From Verrucomicrobiales bacterium (GTDB taxonomy: Bacteria; Verrucomicrobiota; Verrucomicrobiia; Verrucomicrobiales; DEV007), in assembly GCA_029213265.1 (NCBI GenBank), contig JARGNG010000001.1:124822-188821 (forward strand): 64,000 nt of DNA. Direction: 5' to 3'. The position numbers and the translations under genes were made by a program. The notes below the pieces were generated by a model. It saw only the letters and a list, made by a program, of their open reading frames with translations. It did no database searches and was not told the DNA's origin. Below are positions 54,796-63,815 of the stretch, piece by piece (within the stretch, counting starts at the first letter, position 1; each line of letters opens with the position of its first letter).

Positions 54796-57056
54796 GGCTT
54801 CGTCACCACCTCCACTTTGCCCCAGAAGCCAAACTCCCATGACCAGTCGTTCGCGCGATTCTCGATCTCCAGGTCGACGTGTTTCCCCGCGAATTCGGTG
54901 AGGTCGAGTTCGAGTTCGAGCCACTCGCTTTTCACCGTTTCATAACTCACGATCTGATCGTGAATGACTTTCTTGTTAGCAAGGACACGGAGCTGCCAGT
55001 TGCCGTGCGGATGGTAGCTGGCACGGATTCGCAGTTTGGTCGTTTTGCCTTTCGGAACATCGAGATGGCGGCTGAGGACGCAGGGCATCTTGCGGCTGAG
55101 TGGGTGGGTCTGGACCGCGAATTCATTGCGAAACTCCGGCTGTGGCTTCACACCTCCTTCACCGACGTCGCGGACCTGGAAGCCGGGTGCAACGCGTTGC
55201 AGAATCTTCTGCGCGGCTTCGGGAGCGATGCCGGCCTTCTGATGATTCCGGTGTGAGGCAGGCGGGAGGTCGCCACTGACGAGGCGGCGGGCGACGTGTT
55301 CCTGGAGGTTGGTGAGCTTGCTTTTGGTCACGAGTTTGAGTGACTTTTCTGGCTGGAGGGGAACCATCGGCTCAAGGGCGAACCAGAGCATTCGGGGAAT
55401 GTTGTTGTCCTCCGCGTCTTTCGAATGCTGTGCCAGATTTGCGAGAATTGGCCAGCGCTCATCGTACTCGACTCGTTGCAGCGCAGCGGCGAGATAAAGC
55501 CGAACGATGGGAGACGGGTCACTCTTCGCGAGCTCTGCGAATCGGTCCAAAGCGGCTTGCGACGCGTTCTTGTCCTCGCACAAAAACTGGATCGTGAAAG
55601 CCCTCACATATTCGTCTTTATGATCGAGAAACGCCAGCAGCGCCGCCTCGCCCAGGCTGCCCGTCACATGCAGCGCCCACAGCGCGCGAAGCCGCTTCGG
55701 AGAAGTAGTCGAGTTGCCCAACATCTCACGAAGCCAGGTTCCTGCTTCTGGATCGAGGTTTCCGCTCGCCGCTCGCATCTGCAAATTCAGCCGTGCGGCC
55801 CGCACATACCAGTCGTTCGTGTGATCCTGCATCGCGACGAGGTCAGCATCGGACAGAGCCCCAATGTTGGGGCTCGCGATCGGTGCTACGCCTTTTGGCA
55901 TGATTCGATAAATCCGTCCGCTGTTGGGGAAGTCGATTTTGTTCCCGCAGATATCGGTGTCGTGCCAGTCGAGAATGTAGACACCCCCATCCGGACCCAC
56001 CTCGACACTGAAGCCCACCCAGGCCAGATCATTCGTTGTCATGAAATCCTCGCCGTGGGTTCCGATAAAGCTGGAGCCGCTCGGGACCATGATATCGGTC
56101 AGGACCTGATGTTGGTGGATGTTGCACATGAATAAGTGATCGCGATACTTTTCAGGGAAGACATCGGCGAGATAGAATCGTGCGCCCCCGTGTGCGGAGA
56201 GGTGGGTGTGGTCTCTTATCGTCGTGATGTAGTCATAGATGTACGGATTCAGGTGCGCCTTGCTCTGTTTGTGGTAGTAGCCACCCTGCACGATGTGAAA
56301 GAGATGGGGAATGACGCAGCAGGTCGCGAAACTCTGGCCGACGTCATTGAAATCAAAGCCCCACGGATTCGATAATCCCCTCGCAAACACCTCGAACTCT
56401 TTCTTGGTTGGGTGGAAGCGCCAGATCCCGCCATCGATGAACAAGCGATCCTCATCCGGGGTGCCGGGCTTGCCGACCATCGATGAGGTGAAGACTCCGT
56501 GGCAGCCGTAGAGCCAGCCGTCCGGCCCCCAGATGAAACTGTTCAGCGTCTCGTGACGATCCTGAATTCCCCAGCCATCGAGCAGCACCTCGGGCTCGCC
56601 ATCCGGCTGATCATCGCCATCTGCGTCCGGGATGAAGAGCAGGTTCGGTGGCGTGCCGACAAAAACACCGCCGAACCCTGTCGCGATCCCGGAACTGAAA
56701 GTGAGCTTGTCCGTAAACAGCTTTTTGGTGTCGAACACGCCGTCGCTGTCGGTATCCTCGAAAATCTGAATCCGCGTCAACGGCTTTTCGTCGGTGTGAC
56801 TTCGGCGATCGACGTAGTTGTAATTCTCCACGACCCAGATACGGCCGCGATCATCGAAGGTAAATGCGATGGGTTCTCCGATGTCCGGTTCGGCGGCGAA
56901 AATGTCGATCTGGAAATCGTCCGCGATCTCCATTTTGGCGACCGCCTCTTTCGGTTTCAGAAACGGGGCGTCGCTGGTTTTGTGCTGTTTGAGCTGGCCG
57001 AAAACAGCAGGCGTAGCGGCGAAAAGGGCGATGGCCCCGAGAAAGGTGGATTTCAT
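54792..57056 (-). CDS. Bound-dehydrogenase domain protein with HEAT region, no cytochrome
   Basis: This 754-residue exported protein has signal peptide MKSTFLGAIALFAATPAVFG. Residues about 40-410 form the PVC bound-dehydrogenase propeller (DFQIDIFAAEPDIGEPIAF; GRIWVVENYNYVDRR; GPDGGVYILDWHDTDICG). HEAT-like helices follow to about 600, and a beta-rich C-terminus (LRIRASYHPHGNWQLRVLA) ends it. It lacks a CxxCH motif; the cytochrome is instead on the preceding gene's product, which overlaps it by four bases. Together they equal a split form of the giant protein at 47118-51746. Confidence 0.9.
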   Translation of the reverse strand: MKSTFLGAIALFAATPAVFGQLKQHKTSDAPFLKPKEAVAKMEIADDFQIDIFAAEPDIGEPIAFTFDDRGRIWVVENYNYVDRRSHTDEKPLTRIQIFEDTDSDGVFDTKKLFTDKLTFSSGIATGFGGVFVGTPPNLLFIPDADGDDQPDGEPEVLLDGWGIQDRHETLNSFIWGPDGWLYGCHGVFTSSMVGKPGTPDEDRLFIDGGIWRFHPTKKEFEVFARGLSNPWGFDFNDVGQSFATCCVIPHLFHIVQGGYYHKQSKAHLNPYIYDYITTIRDHTHLSAHGGARFYLADVFPEKYRDHLFMCNIHQHQVLTDIMVPSGSSFIGTHGEDFMTTNDLAWVGFSVEVGPDGGVYILDWHDTDICGNKIDFPNSGRIYRIMPKGVAPIASPNIGALSDADLVAMQDHTNDWYVRAARLNLQMRAASGNLDPEAGTWLREMLGNSTTSPKRLRALWALHVTGSLGEAALLAFLDHKDEYVRAFTIQFLCEDKNASQAALDRFAELAKSDPSPIVRLYLAAALQRVEYDERWPILANLAQHSKDAEDNNIPRMLWFALEPMVPLQPEKSLKLVTKSKLTNLQEHVARRLVSGDLPPASHRNHQKAGIAPEAAQKILQRVAPGFQVRDVGEGGVKPQPEFRNEFAVQTHPLSRKMPCVLSRHLDVPKGKTTKLRIRASYHPHGNWQLRVLANKKVIHDQIVSYETVKSEWLELELDLTEFAGKHVDLEIENRANDWSWEFGFWGKVEVVTKP

Positions 57057-59227
57057 TTCGGCAGGTCGACTTGTTGGGTGGTCTGGAGGTATTTGACGAG
57101 GTCTACCACTTGCTCATCCTGCAGGGTCGTGAGCAGGCCTTCAGGCATCATGGACATGGGGGAAACTTCCCGCTTCTCGATATCACTTTTCAACACGGTG
57201 GTAGTCTGGCCGACCAGGTTGAGAACGACTCGCTGATCGTCCTCCTGCGCCACCATGCCACCTAACACTTGTCCCGTTTTCGTATGCAGAGTGACCAGCT
57301 GATACGCCTCCGGAATGTCGGCGCTGGGTTCAATCATGTTGAGCAGGATGTAGCTGAGGTCGGCCCGGTTCGATCCTGTCAGGTCCGGCCCTAAGACACC
57401 CCCTTCGCCGTAGAGCTGGTGGCAGGCCGCACAGGACGAGGTGAAGATCAGGCGACCTTTCGAGGCGTCGGCCTTGGCCAGATTCCCCGGGGTCAGCAAT
57501 TTGGTGTAGTGGGCCATCAGCTCGACCTTGTCTTTCGACATTTCGTCCAGATCACCAAACACATCGACAAATGCGCTGCCTAACAAACTCGAAAGCGGCC
57601 GTGCGACGTGCGCCGGTATGTCCTCCTTCGGCAGCCTGTTTTCCTTCAATGCGGCAAGCAGCGCGGTGGCGTAACTCTTCCGCATCGCGAGGGTCTCGAC
57701 CGCGGCCCGTTTGGCCGGTGGATCCCAGTTGGCATAGCGATCCAGGAGCAGGCCCGGCGCACGTGGATCGTTGATCGCGCCAAAGGCTCGAATTGCAGCG
57801 ATGCGCATCGGCTGGTCATCCAGCAACAACGGCAATAGTTCCTTCACCTGCGGGTTCTGCTGGGTGACGAGAGATCTCAGTAGGGTCTTGCGTTCTTCGT
57901 CGGGAACATTGACGTCCTTTAGCTTTGTAATGGCAAGCGCCGCCGCCGCCTCGTCTCCAAAGACCTGGTCGAGTTGCTGAGTGATCTCCCGGATCCTGCT
58001 GATCGGTGAAGCCTGAAGCTTGGCACTTACTGCGGTCCATCCTTCCGGTTTGGTCACGGAACGACGTCCTTCCAAACCGCGCACGATTCCGCGTAACAGT
58101 CCTTCCCGGGTTGCCGCGTCTGAAGTCTGGCCCAGCGTTTTGATCAAGAGATTCAGCGTTGCGGTCGAATCCAGTTTGACCACTTGCAACTCGCGCTGCT
58201 TCTCGAACAAGAGTCGGGATGCTTCCCGATCGACCAATCGGGCATCGAATGCCGCATATTTTACCTGCTTCGCGGGCGGTTCCGCTCTCGCGGCAGGTTT
58301 TGGCTGAGCTGCTGGTTTCGGCTTCGGTTTTCGTGCCGGCTTTAGATCCAGATTCTGCTTCAGCTCTTCCTCCGATGGGGTGGGGGAAGCGACGCCATTT
58401 TCCGGTACTTCGACATTGGCGGTCCAGAGGATTGCGTTTAACACGACCTTGCGAAACATGTCGTTCTTCCAGCTGACATGATTGTGAGCTCCGGTGAAAC
58501 CGAATCCGCGTCCTTTGCCGTCGGGACGTTCATAGGCCCAACCCACATGTTGGCTTTCTCCCTTGGCAACCGCTTTGCGCACATCCGGATTTCCGCTTCT
58601 CTCACCGTCGGGGCGCTTCAGAGTTTCCGGCGGAGGCAGATCGGAGAGAATGGGGGTGACGCCCTCCAGATCCCCCACGAAGCGCATGTGGTAATACCAC
58701 TCATCGTGCACACTGAAAGGCTCCAACCCATTGGCGATCGGGTGATCCGGAAAGGTCGAGAAATTTGGCTTCCAGTGCGGATTGACGGACCAGTTCAAGT
58801 CGCAATATCCGCCCATCCATTCGAGAAATTTCTTCGCCGGCATTCCAATCTCCGCTTCGGTGGCCCAGTGGATCATGACGACTCCAGTGCCGTTCTTCAT
58901 GAATGCGTCGAAGGCTTCGAGATGCGGATTCAGCAAATGCCCGCGATGCCCGGTGCAGAAAATCACGATCGTGGCAGCGTCTTCCAGAACGCTCGCGTCT
59001 TCGGGATACCCAACGTCAGGCAGGACCACTGCCTCGACGCCGAGATTGGATTCGTTCAGCCGTTTCGCGAGAAGCAGGTTCCCGGCGCGATGTTCGTGCG
59101 CCATCGGACCGTGACTCGGCTTTCCGGATAGGAAGACGACTTTTGCTTTTTCCTCCGCGTATAGAAATTCGGAGCTTCCGAATGAGAAGAGGGACAACAG
59201 GAGCGGGAGAAGGAGGTGTTTTTTCAT
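57053..59227 (-). CDS. ThuA-like / HEAT / cytochrome c protein
   Basis: This 724-residue exported protein opens the operon. The signal is MKKHLLLPLLLSLFSFGSSE. Residues about 28-270 are a ThuA-like (glutamine-amidotransferase-fold) domain, with KVVFLSGKPSHGPMAHEHRA, IVIFCTGHRGHLLNPH and VVMIHWATEAEIG. A Lys/Pro/Ala linker (ARKPKPKPAAQPKPAA) separates HEAT-like repeats at about 350-580. The C-terminal cytochrome carries CAACH and the late Met segment SMMPEGL. ThuA proteins are linked to trehalose/keto-sugar metabolism in rhizobia, so a sugar-oxidising partner is plausible. Its stop overlaps the dehydrogenase start by four bases. Confidence 0.9.
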   Translation of the reverse strand: MKKHLLLPLLLSLFSFGSSEFLYAEEKAKVVFLSGKPSHGPMAHEHRAGNLLLAKRLNESNLGVEAVVLPDVGYPEDASVLEDAATIVIFCTGHRGHLLNPHLEAFDAFMKNGTGVVMIHWATEAEIGMPAKKFLEWMGGYCDLNWSVNPHWKPNFSTFPDHPIANGLEPFSVHDEWYYHMRFVGDLEGVTPILSDLPPPETLKRPDGERSGNPDVRKAVAKGESQHVGWAYERPDGKGRGFGFTGAHNHVSWKNDMFRKVVLNAILWTANVEVPENGVASPTPSEEELKQNLDLKPARKPKPKPAAQPKPAARAEPPAKQVKYAAFDARLVDREASRLLFEKQRELQVVKLDSTATLNLLIKTLGQTSDAATREGLLRGIVRGLEGRRSVTKPEGWTAVSAKLQASPISRIREITQQLDQVFGDEAAAALAITKLKDVNVPDEERKTLLRSLVTQQNPQVKELLPLLLDDQPMRIAAIRAFGAINDPRAPGLLLDRYANWDPPAKRAAVETLAMRKSYATALLAALKENRLPKEDIPAHVARPLSSLLGSAFVDVFGDLDEMSKDKVELMAHYTKLLTPGNLAKADASKGRLIFTSSCAACHQLYGEGGVLGPDLTGSNRADLSYILLNMIEPSADIPEAYQLVTLHTKTGQVLGGMVAQEDDQRVVLNLVGQTTTVLKSDIEKREVSPMSMMPEGLLTTLQDEQVVDLVKYLQTTQQVDLPK

Positions 59228-59256
59228 TTTTTTCCCCAGGTGGGAGAGGGGGATTC

Positions 59257-59287
59257 AACAGGGTCAGGTCCACGACCCAACCCTGTT
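59257..59287. terminator. Two-tier hairpin between oxidoreductase and ThuA genes
   Basis: AACAGGGT at 59257-59264 pairs with ACCCTGTT at 59280-59287, and inside it GGTC pairs with GACC. It lies 12 bases beyond the stop of the oxidoreductase gene and 30 bases before the ThuA start. Without a T tract it could be an attenuator or a factor-dependent terminator that separates the oxidoreductase from the five-gene operon. Confidence 0.5.
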
Positions 59288-59298
59288 AGGTGGTTCTG

Positions 59299-60438
59299 TC
59301 AGGACGAAAGACTCCACTCCGGCAATCGCACGATCTCGCCGCCTTTTTGTGCGCTTTCGTGAGAAAGAATACCCGTCAGGGTGATGTTAGCAGATTGAAT
59401 GGCATTGGGGTAGCCTTCCCCTGAGCCTCGCAGCAACTCGACAAACTGGTGAACGAGATGCGGGTGAGATCCTCCGTGCCCGGCTCCCTGCGTGAAGCTG
59501 AGATGCTCTTCTCCGTCATCTCCTCCATAGACTCCGCCCTGGGTGAACGGGGCGATTTCATCGGGAAGAAGGTGACCATAGTCAGGGCATTTCGTTTCTT
59601 CGGGAATTTCCGGTTCCGGCTTTTTCGCGGTGTGAACGACGAGTGGTTCGCCTTCGATGAGAGGCCACTCGACTGCCTTCTTCGATCCATAGACTTCGAA
59701 GCTTTCCCGATATTGACGGGCGACGTCGAAGAGAGACCGGTAGACCTGAGCGCTGAGGTCACTCTTGTGAAACTTGATGTGGGTCGTCTCGACGGCGTAG
59801 GGCGATCCGTAGCAGTCGTGCATTTCCTCCCGGATCGTGCCGCTGGGAAAACAGCTCACGTATTCCGCTTCATTTCGAGCCAAACCGAGAACCGGTCCCA
59901 CGCAGTGGGTCGCATAGTGCATCGGGGGGAGGCCGGGCCAGTATCCGGGCCAGCCGTCCATGTCCTGCTGGTGGCTGGCTTTGAGAAATTGCAGTTTTCC
60001 GAGATCCCCGGTGTCGAAGAGCTCCTTCATGTAGAGGAATTCCCGGGCGTAGACGACTGTTTCCATCATCATGTAGTGGAGACCGGTTTCCGCGCTCAGT
60101 TCGACGATGGCTTTGCAGTCTTCTTCGCTGGTCGCCATGGGCACGGTGCAGGCAACGTGTTTTCCGGCGCGCATCGCCTTGAGGGTGTGTTCGGCGTGGT
60201 CGGGAATGGGTGTGTTGATATGGACAGCGTCGATGTCAGGATCGGCGAGCAACTCGTCGTAATCAGTGAAGCGCTTTTCGATACCGAACTTGTCCGCGAG
60301 TTCATTCAGGGATTCGGGATTTCGCTGGCAGAGCGCGACGATGTCGGCATTCGGGTGAAGCTGATAAATGGGAATGAATTCGGCGCCAAAGCCAAGGCCA
60401 ATGATCGCGATGCGGGGTTTCTCAATAGGGATACTCAT
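59299..60438 (-). CDS. Gfo/Idh/MocA-family oxidoreductase
   Basis: This 379-residue cytoplasmic NAD(P)-dependent sugar oxidoreductase starts at the ATG at 60438; an in-frame TTG nine bases upstream is weaker. The Rossmann loop is IAIIGLGFGAEFIPIY, and the domain-joining segment HVACTVPMATSEEDC replaces the usual EKP lysine (E-K-P becomes T-V-P), which is odd because that lysine is normally catalytic. HYATHCVGPVLGLA contains the conserved His-x3-His block. It may oxidise a sugar or glycoside by way of a keto intermediate, which would suit its place just upstream of the ThuA/dehydrogenase operon, but the missing lysine leaves activity uncertain. Confidence 0.88.
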   Translation of the reverse strand: MSIPIEKPRIAIIGLGFGAEFIPIYQLHPNADIVALCQRNPESLNELADKFGIEKRFTDYDELLADPDIDAVHINTPIPDHAEHTLKAMRAGKHVACTVPMATSEEDCKAIVELSAETGLHYMMMETVVYAREFLYMKELFDTGDLGKLQFLKASHQQDMDGWPGYWPGLPPMHYATHCVGPVLGLARNEAEYVSCFPSGTIREEMHDCYGSPYAVETTHIKFHKSDLSAQVYRSLFDVARQYRESFEVYGSKKAVEWPLIEGEPLVVHTAKKPEPEIPEETKCPDYGHLLPDEIAPFTQGGVYGGDDGEEHLSFTQGAGHGGSHPHLVHQFVELLRGSGEGYPNAIQSANITLTGILSHESAQKGGEIVRLPEWSLSS

Positions 60439-60574
60439 GTTTTGCAAAGAAAGTGTTGGAATGAGCCCATGGTAGCGGGAATTGGCCCTTCCTTCTTGAT
60501 TTCGATGGCCGGAATTTGTGCCGTTTTGGACAGGTGGGTTTTCGGGGAATCGATGGGCAGGCGCGTTTCGGAAA

Positions 60575-60604
60575 TGGACTTCTTCGCCAACGGTTTGCTA
60601 GAAT
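60575..60604 (+). promoter_or_regulatory. Candidate sigma-70-type promoter for the desaturase gene
   Basis: TGGACT at 60575-60580 and TAGAAT at 60599-60604 are spaced by 18 bases, a fair match to -35 and -10 boxes. The ATG at 60626 would leave a short leader. This rests on eye inspection of the 187-base divergent gap only. Confidence 0.3.
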
Positions 60605-60625
60605 AGGAGCAGAATTGGAACCTTC

Positions 60626-61894
60626 ATGAAAACAGTCTTCCTGGAATCGAAGAGAATTCGAGACTGGTCTGTCGTCAGCCCGTTTCGGAATTTGCTGTTC
60701 CTGCTGATCGACTTGATGTCAGCCTGCCTTGTCCTGGCAGGTGTGATTGCTTTTTTCGAGCTGCGCGGAGGCTGGGGACTTCACTGGTTGTGGTGTGTTC
60801 CCGCAGGGTTCCTTTCGATCCTTCTGGTCGGTGCGATCCAGCATCGGATTGCCCTGATGGGGCATGAGGCGTCCCACTATCTTGTCCATCCGAACCGGCG
60901 ATTGAATGATGCCATCGCGGAGCTGTTTTGTTTTTCCCCCTTGTTTGCCATTTTTTCCCAGTATCGTGCGAGGCATCTGGCGCATCATCTTTATACGAAC
61001 GACCCGGATAGAGATACCAACCTGGCAGGGAGGAGGGCCGAAAAGCTCTACGCAAAATTTCCGATGGAGGAAGACGCGTTTTTGAGACGCTTCTTTCTCA
61101 AGTTTCTCTGGCCCCCCGCAGTCCTATCGAACTTCTTCGACTTACTTCGAGTTGCTTTGGTTGATACCGGCTTCTCGTTGTTCCCGGGCAATCAGGTTTC
61201 GGGGGCGGGGTCGCGGGCGAAACGGCCTTTTCTTCGAAATGCGACTGTTTATGGGGTGGTTTACTTTGTCTTGTTGATTGCCGTTCTCCATTCGGCAAGA
61301 CAGCAGGGATTCCAATTTCTTCTGATTTTCGCGCCATTGGTTTGGGGGGCGGCTGTTCTGGTTTGGAGTTTCCTGCCCGTATCCTCGTTCTATGATCCGG
61401 GAGGGAAACTGTCCTATTCTCCGAAAACGTCCGGTATTCTGCGACTGACTTTCTATTCGGTTTTGTTTGTCGCGATCAATATTACAGAGATTCTCTCGGG
61501 ATGGTGGGTGGGCGGTTACGTGCTTCTTTTTTGGATTCTTCCTCTGGTTTATGTATTTCCCCATTTGATGCTCGTGCGGGAAGTCTTCCAGCATGCCAAT
61601 GCGGACCGGGGCGAAATCAGTAACTCCCGGGTCATTCATGTAAACCCGGTTCTACGATGGGCACTGCTCGGCTATGGAAACGATGTTCATATTGTGCATC
61701 ACATCTATCCGAATATTCCGCATTACCATCTCATGGGGGTTCATGGAGAGATGTGCAAAAAATCGCAAACCTATCGTGATGAAGTGGAAGAAACCTACGG
61801 CATGATTCGCGGGGAGGAGGAGCAAGCAAGTGTCATTGAGGCACTGGCCATTTCACGAAGCGGCTCAACGGAAGAAAAAGAAACGGAAGGGTGA
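60626..61894 (+). CDS. Membrane fatty acid desaturase
   Basis: This 422-residue diiron membrane enzyme introduces a double bond in a lipid acyl chain. The three histidine boxes are HEASH (about residue 80), HLAHH (about 120) and HIVHH (about 355). Helices include LLFLLIDLMSACLVLAGVIA and GVVYFVLLIAVLHSARQQGF. The C-terminus is acidic and cytoplasmic. It stops one base before the convergent sterol-desaturase-family gene, and with the following Rieske oxygenase it forms a small lipid- or terpenoid-oxidation cluster. The acyl or other substrate is not evident. Confidence 0.92.
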   Translation: MKTVFLESKRIRDWSVVSPFRNLLFLLIDLMSACLVLAGVIAFFELRGGWGLHWLWCVPAGFLSILLVGAIQHRIALMGHEASHYLVHPNRRLNDAIAELFCFSPLFAIFSQYRARHLAHHLYTNDPDRDTNLAGRRAEKLYAKFPMEEDAFLRRFFLKFLWPPAVLSNFFDLLRVALVDTGFSLFPGNQVSGAGSRAKRPFLRNATVYGVVYFVLLIAVLHSARQQGFQFLLIFAPLVWGAAVLVWSFLPVSSFYDPGGKLSYSPKTSGILRLTFYSVLFVAINITEILSGWWVGGYVLLFWILPLVYVFPHLMLVREVFQHANADRGEISNSRVIHVNPVLRWALLGYGNDVHIVHHIYPNIPHYHLMGVHGEMCKKSQTYRDEVEETYGMIRGEEEQASVIEALAISRSGSTEEKETEG

Positions 61895-61895
61895 A

Positions 61896-62681
61896 TCAGC
61901 CCCTTGTCTTCTTTTTCCCGCGAAAGAAATCGGCGAATCCGTGAAGCTGTATCCGGAGCGGGTTGTAGCTTTCAAAGTCACCGGTGATCCCGAATTCCGG
62001 CTCCTCCCTTTCCCTGACATAAGTGCCGAAGATCCGGTCCCAGATCAACAATACTCCGCCGAAATTCCGGTCGAGATAGTTTTTGTTTCTACCGTGGTGA
62101 ACGCGGTGGGCAGAGGGCGTATTGATAATCCCTTCGAGGAAACCGAGTTTTCCAATGTTGGTATTGTGAACCCAGAATTGAAACAGGAGATTGAGGACCA
62201 GGCTGGCGAGGATCGCGGAAGGGTGGGCACCGATTAGAACGGCGGGAGCGTAGAGAAATGGCTTAATCAGCGGGTCAAACCAACTGAGCCGGAACCCGGT
62301 CGTGAAATTGAGTTGTTTGCTTGAATGGTGGACGACATGGAAGGCCCAGAAGAACGGATGGATGTGCTTGAGTCGGTGCTGCCAATAGTAGAGGAAATCC
62401 GAGAGCAGGAAGGAGAGGAAAAATCCGAGTGCGTTTTCAGGGAAATGGAAGGGCGCAAAAGTGGAGAACCAGGTGAGGCAGAGGACCACCCATCCAGCAA
62501 AGAGAAAGCGGGAAAGGAGTCCCGTGATAAGAATTACAGCATTGGCGGCGACATCCTTGACGGAATAGGCGGGACGGTGGCGGACTTCGCTCCAGATCCA
62601 GTCCAGAACAATCGCGAGGAAGTAAAGGACAACGATACTGATCAAGATCGCGGGGGAGCTTTTGGCAATTTCGCTGAACAT
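61896..62681 (-). CDS. Sterol desaturase/fatty acid hydroxylase-family membrane protein
   Basis: This 261-residue diiron membrane protein starts at the ATG at 62681, two bases after the stop of the Rieske gene; the ORF extends to 62705 inside it. Histidine clusters are YYWQHRLKHIHPFFW, AFHVVHHSSKQLNF and HRVHHGRNKNYLDRNFGG. About four helices hold them, e.g. ILISIVVLYFLAIVLDWIW. The family hydroxylates or desaturates sterols, fatty acids or carotenoids. Coupled with the Rieske enzyme in one transcript, it probably acts on the same lipid. Confidence 0.92.
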   Translation of the reverse strand: MFSEIAKSSPAILISIVVLYFLAIVLDWIWSEVRHRPAYSVKDVAANAVILITGLLSRFLFAGWVVLCLTWFSTFAPFHFPENALGFFLSFLLSDFLYYWQHRLKHIHPFFWAFHVVHHSSKQLNFTTGFRLSWFDPLIKPFLYAPAVLIGAHPSAILASLVLNLLFQFWVHNTNIGKLGFLEGIINTPSAHRVHHGRNKNYLDRNFGGVLLIWDRIFGTYVREREEPEFGITGDFESYNPLRIQLHGFADFFRGKKKTRG

Positions 62682-62683
62682 CC

Positions 62684-63793
62684 TTATTCCGTGGCTTCTC
62701 CACACTTTTCGAGAACATATTTCTGAAAGCAGTAGAGCCGCTCTTCAAGCGTTCCAATGACTCCCGGGTGAGGCGATTTCTCAAGGCCCCTCTGTTGATC
62801 GGCAAAGATGGCGGCGTCCTCGAGCGCGATTTTGAGGACCGACCGCTTTCCGAAGAAGCGGGAAATCAACCAGGTGATCCACGAAATCGGATTTTTTCTT
62901 TTGCCGCGGAAGCAATAGGTGACAAGCCTGACTTTCGAAGTGCCGGCAGTGACCGGTATGTAGGAGAAAGCATACGCGTGGAGATCGACAAAGATCACCA
63001 CGAAGTTGGGATGAATGTGGTGATGGATATAGGTGTTTGTTAGTTTTGCTCCGAGCAGGAGCGCGCCGCGCCGGAGCAGTCGATAGACCAGCCAGTATTC
63101 GCGCATGTTGTATTCGAGCCTCGTGAATTTTTCGTCGAGAATGTGCGTTGAATAATCTTCGCCGGGATACACTCCGAGAAAGGAGGTGGGGTGAAGTTCA
63201 GGAATGTGGTAGGCCTCCAGAGTATTCTCGACAGGGACTTTCCAGTTGGTCCCGTAGTGGTAGTCCCACGACATTGCAAAACGGGAGGGTTCGCAAAATC
63301 GTTCGGCGATCTCATCGAAACTGTCTCCGATGAACTCTTCGATGGGAGGCGGGTCTTCGGCAAAGGAGACAAAAACGAGGTCTCCGCAGGTGGCGATGGG
63401 GAATTTCTTCAGCCTCGCGTTTTCCCTGTCAAAGGGGCGAAAGCAATTGGCCTCCGGAATCCGTCCGGTGGAGCCGTCTGCTTTGTATTCCCAACCGTGG
63501 TATTGGCATTTGAAGTTTTTCATGCACCCGCTTCGCTCGCTGTTGATCAGGCAATGCCGGTGAGAGCAAACGTTCAGAAAGGCCGCGAGATCGCCGTCGA
63601 AGTTGTAGATGATCACAGGAGTGTCGAAGAGTTCGGCGGTGATGAATGATCCCGGTTTCGCCAACTCACCTTTGGCCCCGACAAGATGCCAGCCGGGGAG
63701 GAAGAGGCACGTCAGCTCTTTCTGAAAAAAGTCTTCCGAGGTGTAGTGATCCGGTTTGAGGAGATGCTCCAGCTGATTTTTATTAACAAACAT
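62684..63793 (-). CDS. Rieske non-haem iron oxygenase, alpha subunit
   Basis: This 369-residue oxygenase has the Rieske 2Fe-2S ligands in CSHRH and CQYHGWEYKADG (C-x-H, then 17 residues, C-x2-H). The mononuclear iron site is in ENTLEAYHIPELHPTSFLG, with the bridging Asp/Glu and two histidines. Hydrophobic stretches are few, so it is soluble or peripheral and needs a reductase that is not in the window. It precedes the sterol-desaturase-family gene by two bases. Rieske enzymes of this type hydroxylate aromatics, steroids or choline-like amines; the lipid neighbours favour a sterol-like or fatty substrate. Confidence 0.93.
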   Translation of the reverse strand: MFVNKNQLEHLLKPDHYTSEDFFQKELTCLFLPGWHLVGAKGELAKPGSFITAELFDTPVIIYNFDGDLAAFLNVCSHRHCLINSERSGCMKNFKCQYHGWEYKADGSTGRIPEANCFRPFDRENARLKKFPIATCGDLVFVSFAEDPPPIEEFIGDSFDEIAERFCEPSRFAMSWDYHYGTNWKVPVENTLEAYHIPELHPTSFLGVYPGEDYSTHILDEKFTRLEYNMREYWLVYRLLRRGALLLGAKLTNTYIHHHIHPNFVVIFVDLHAYAFSYIPVTAGTSKVRLVTYCFRGKRKNPISWITWLISRFFGKRSVLKIALEDAAIFADQQRGLEKSPHPGVIGTLEERLYCFQKYVLEKCGEATE

Positions 63794-63815
63794 AGTGGCG
63801 TCCTGAAAGTGGGGG

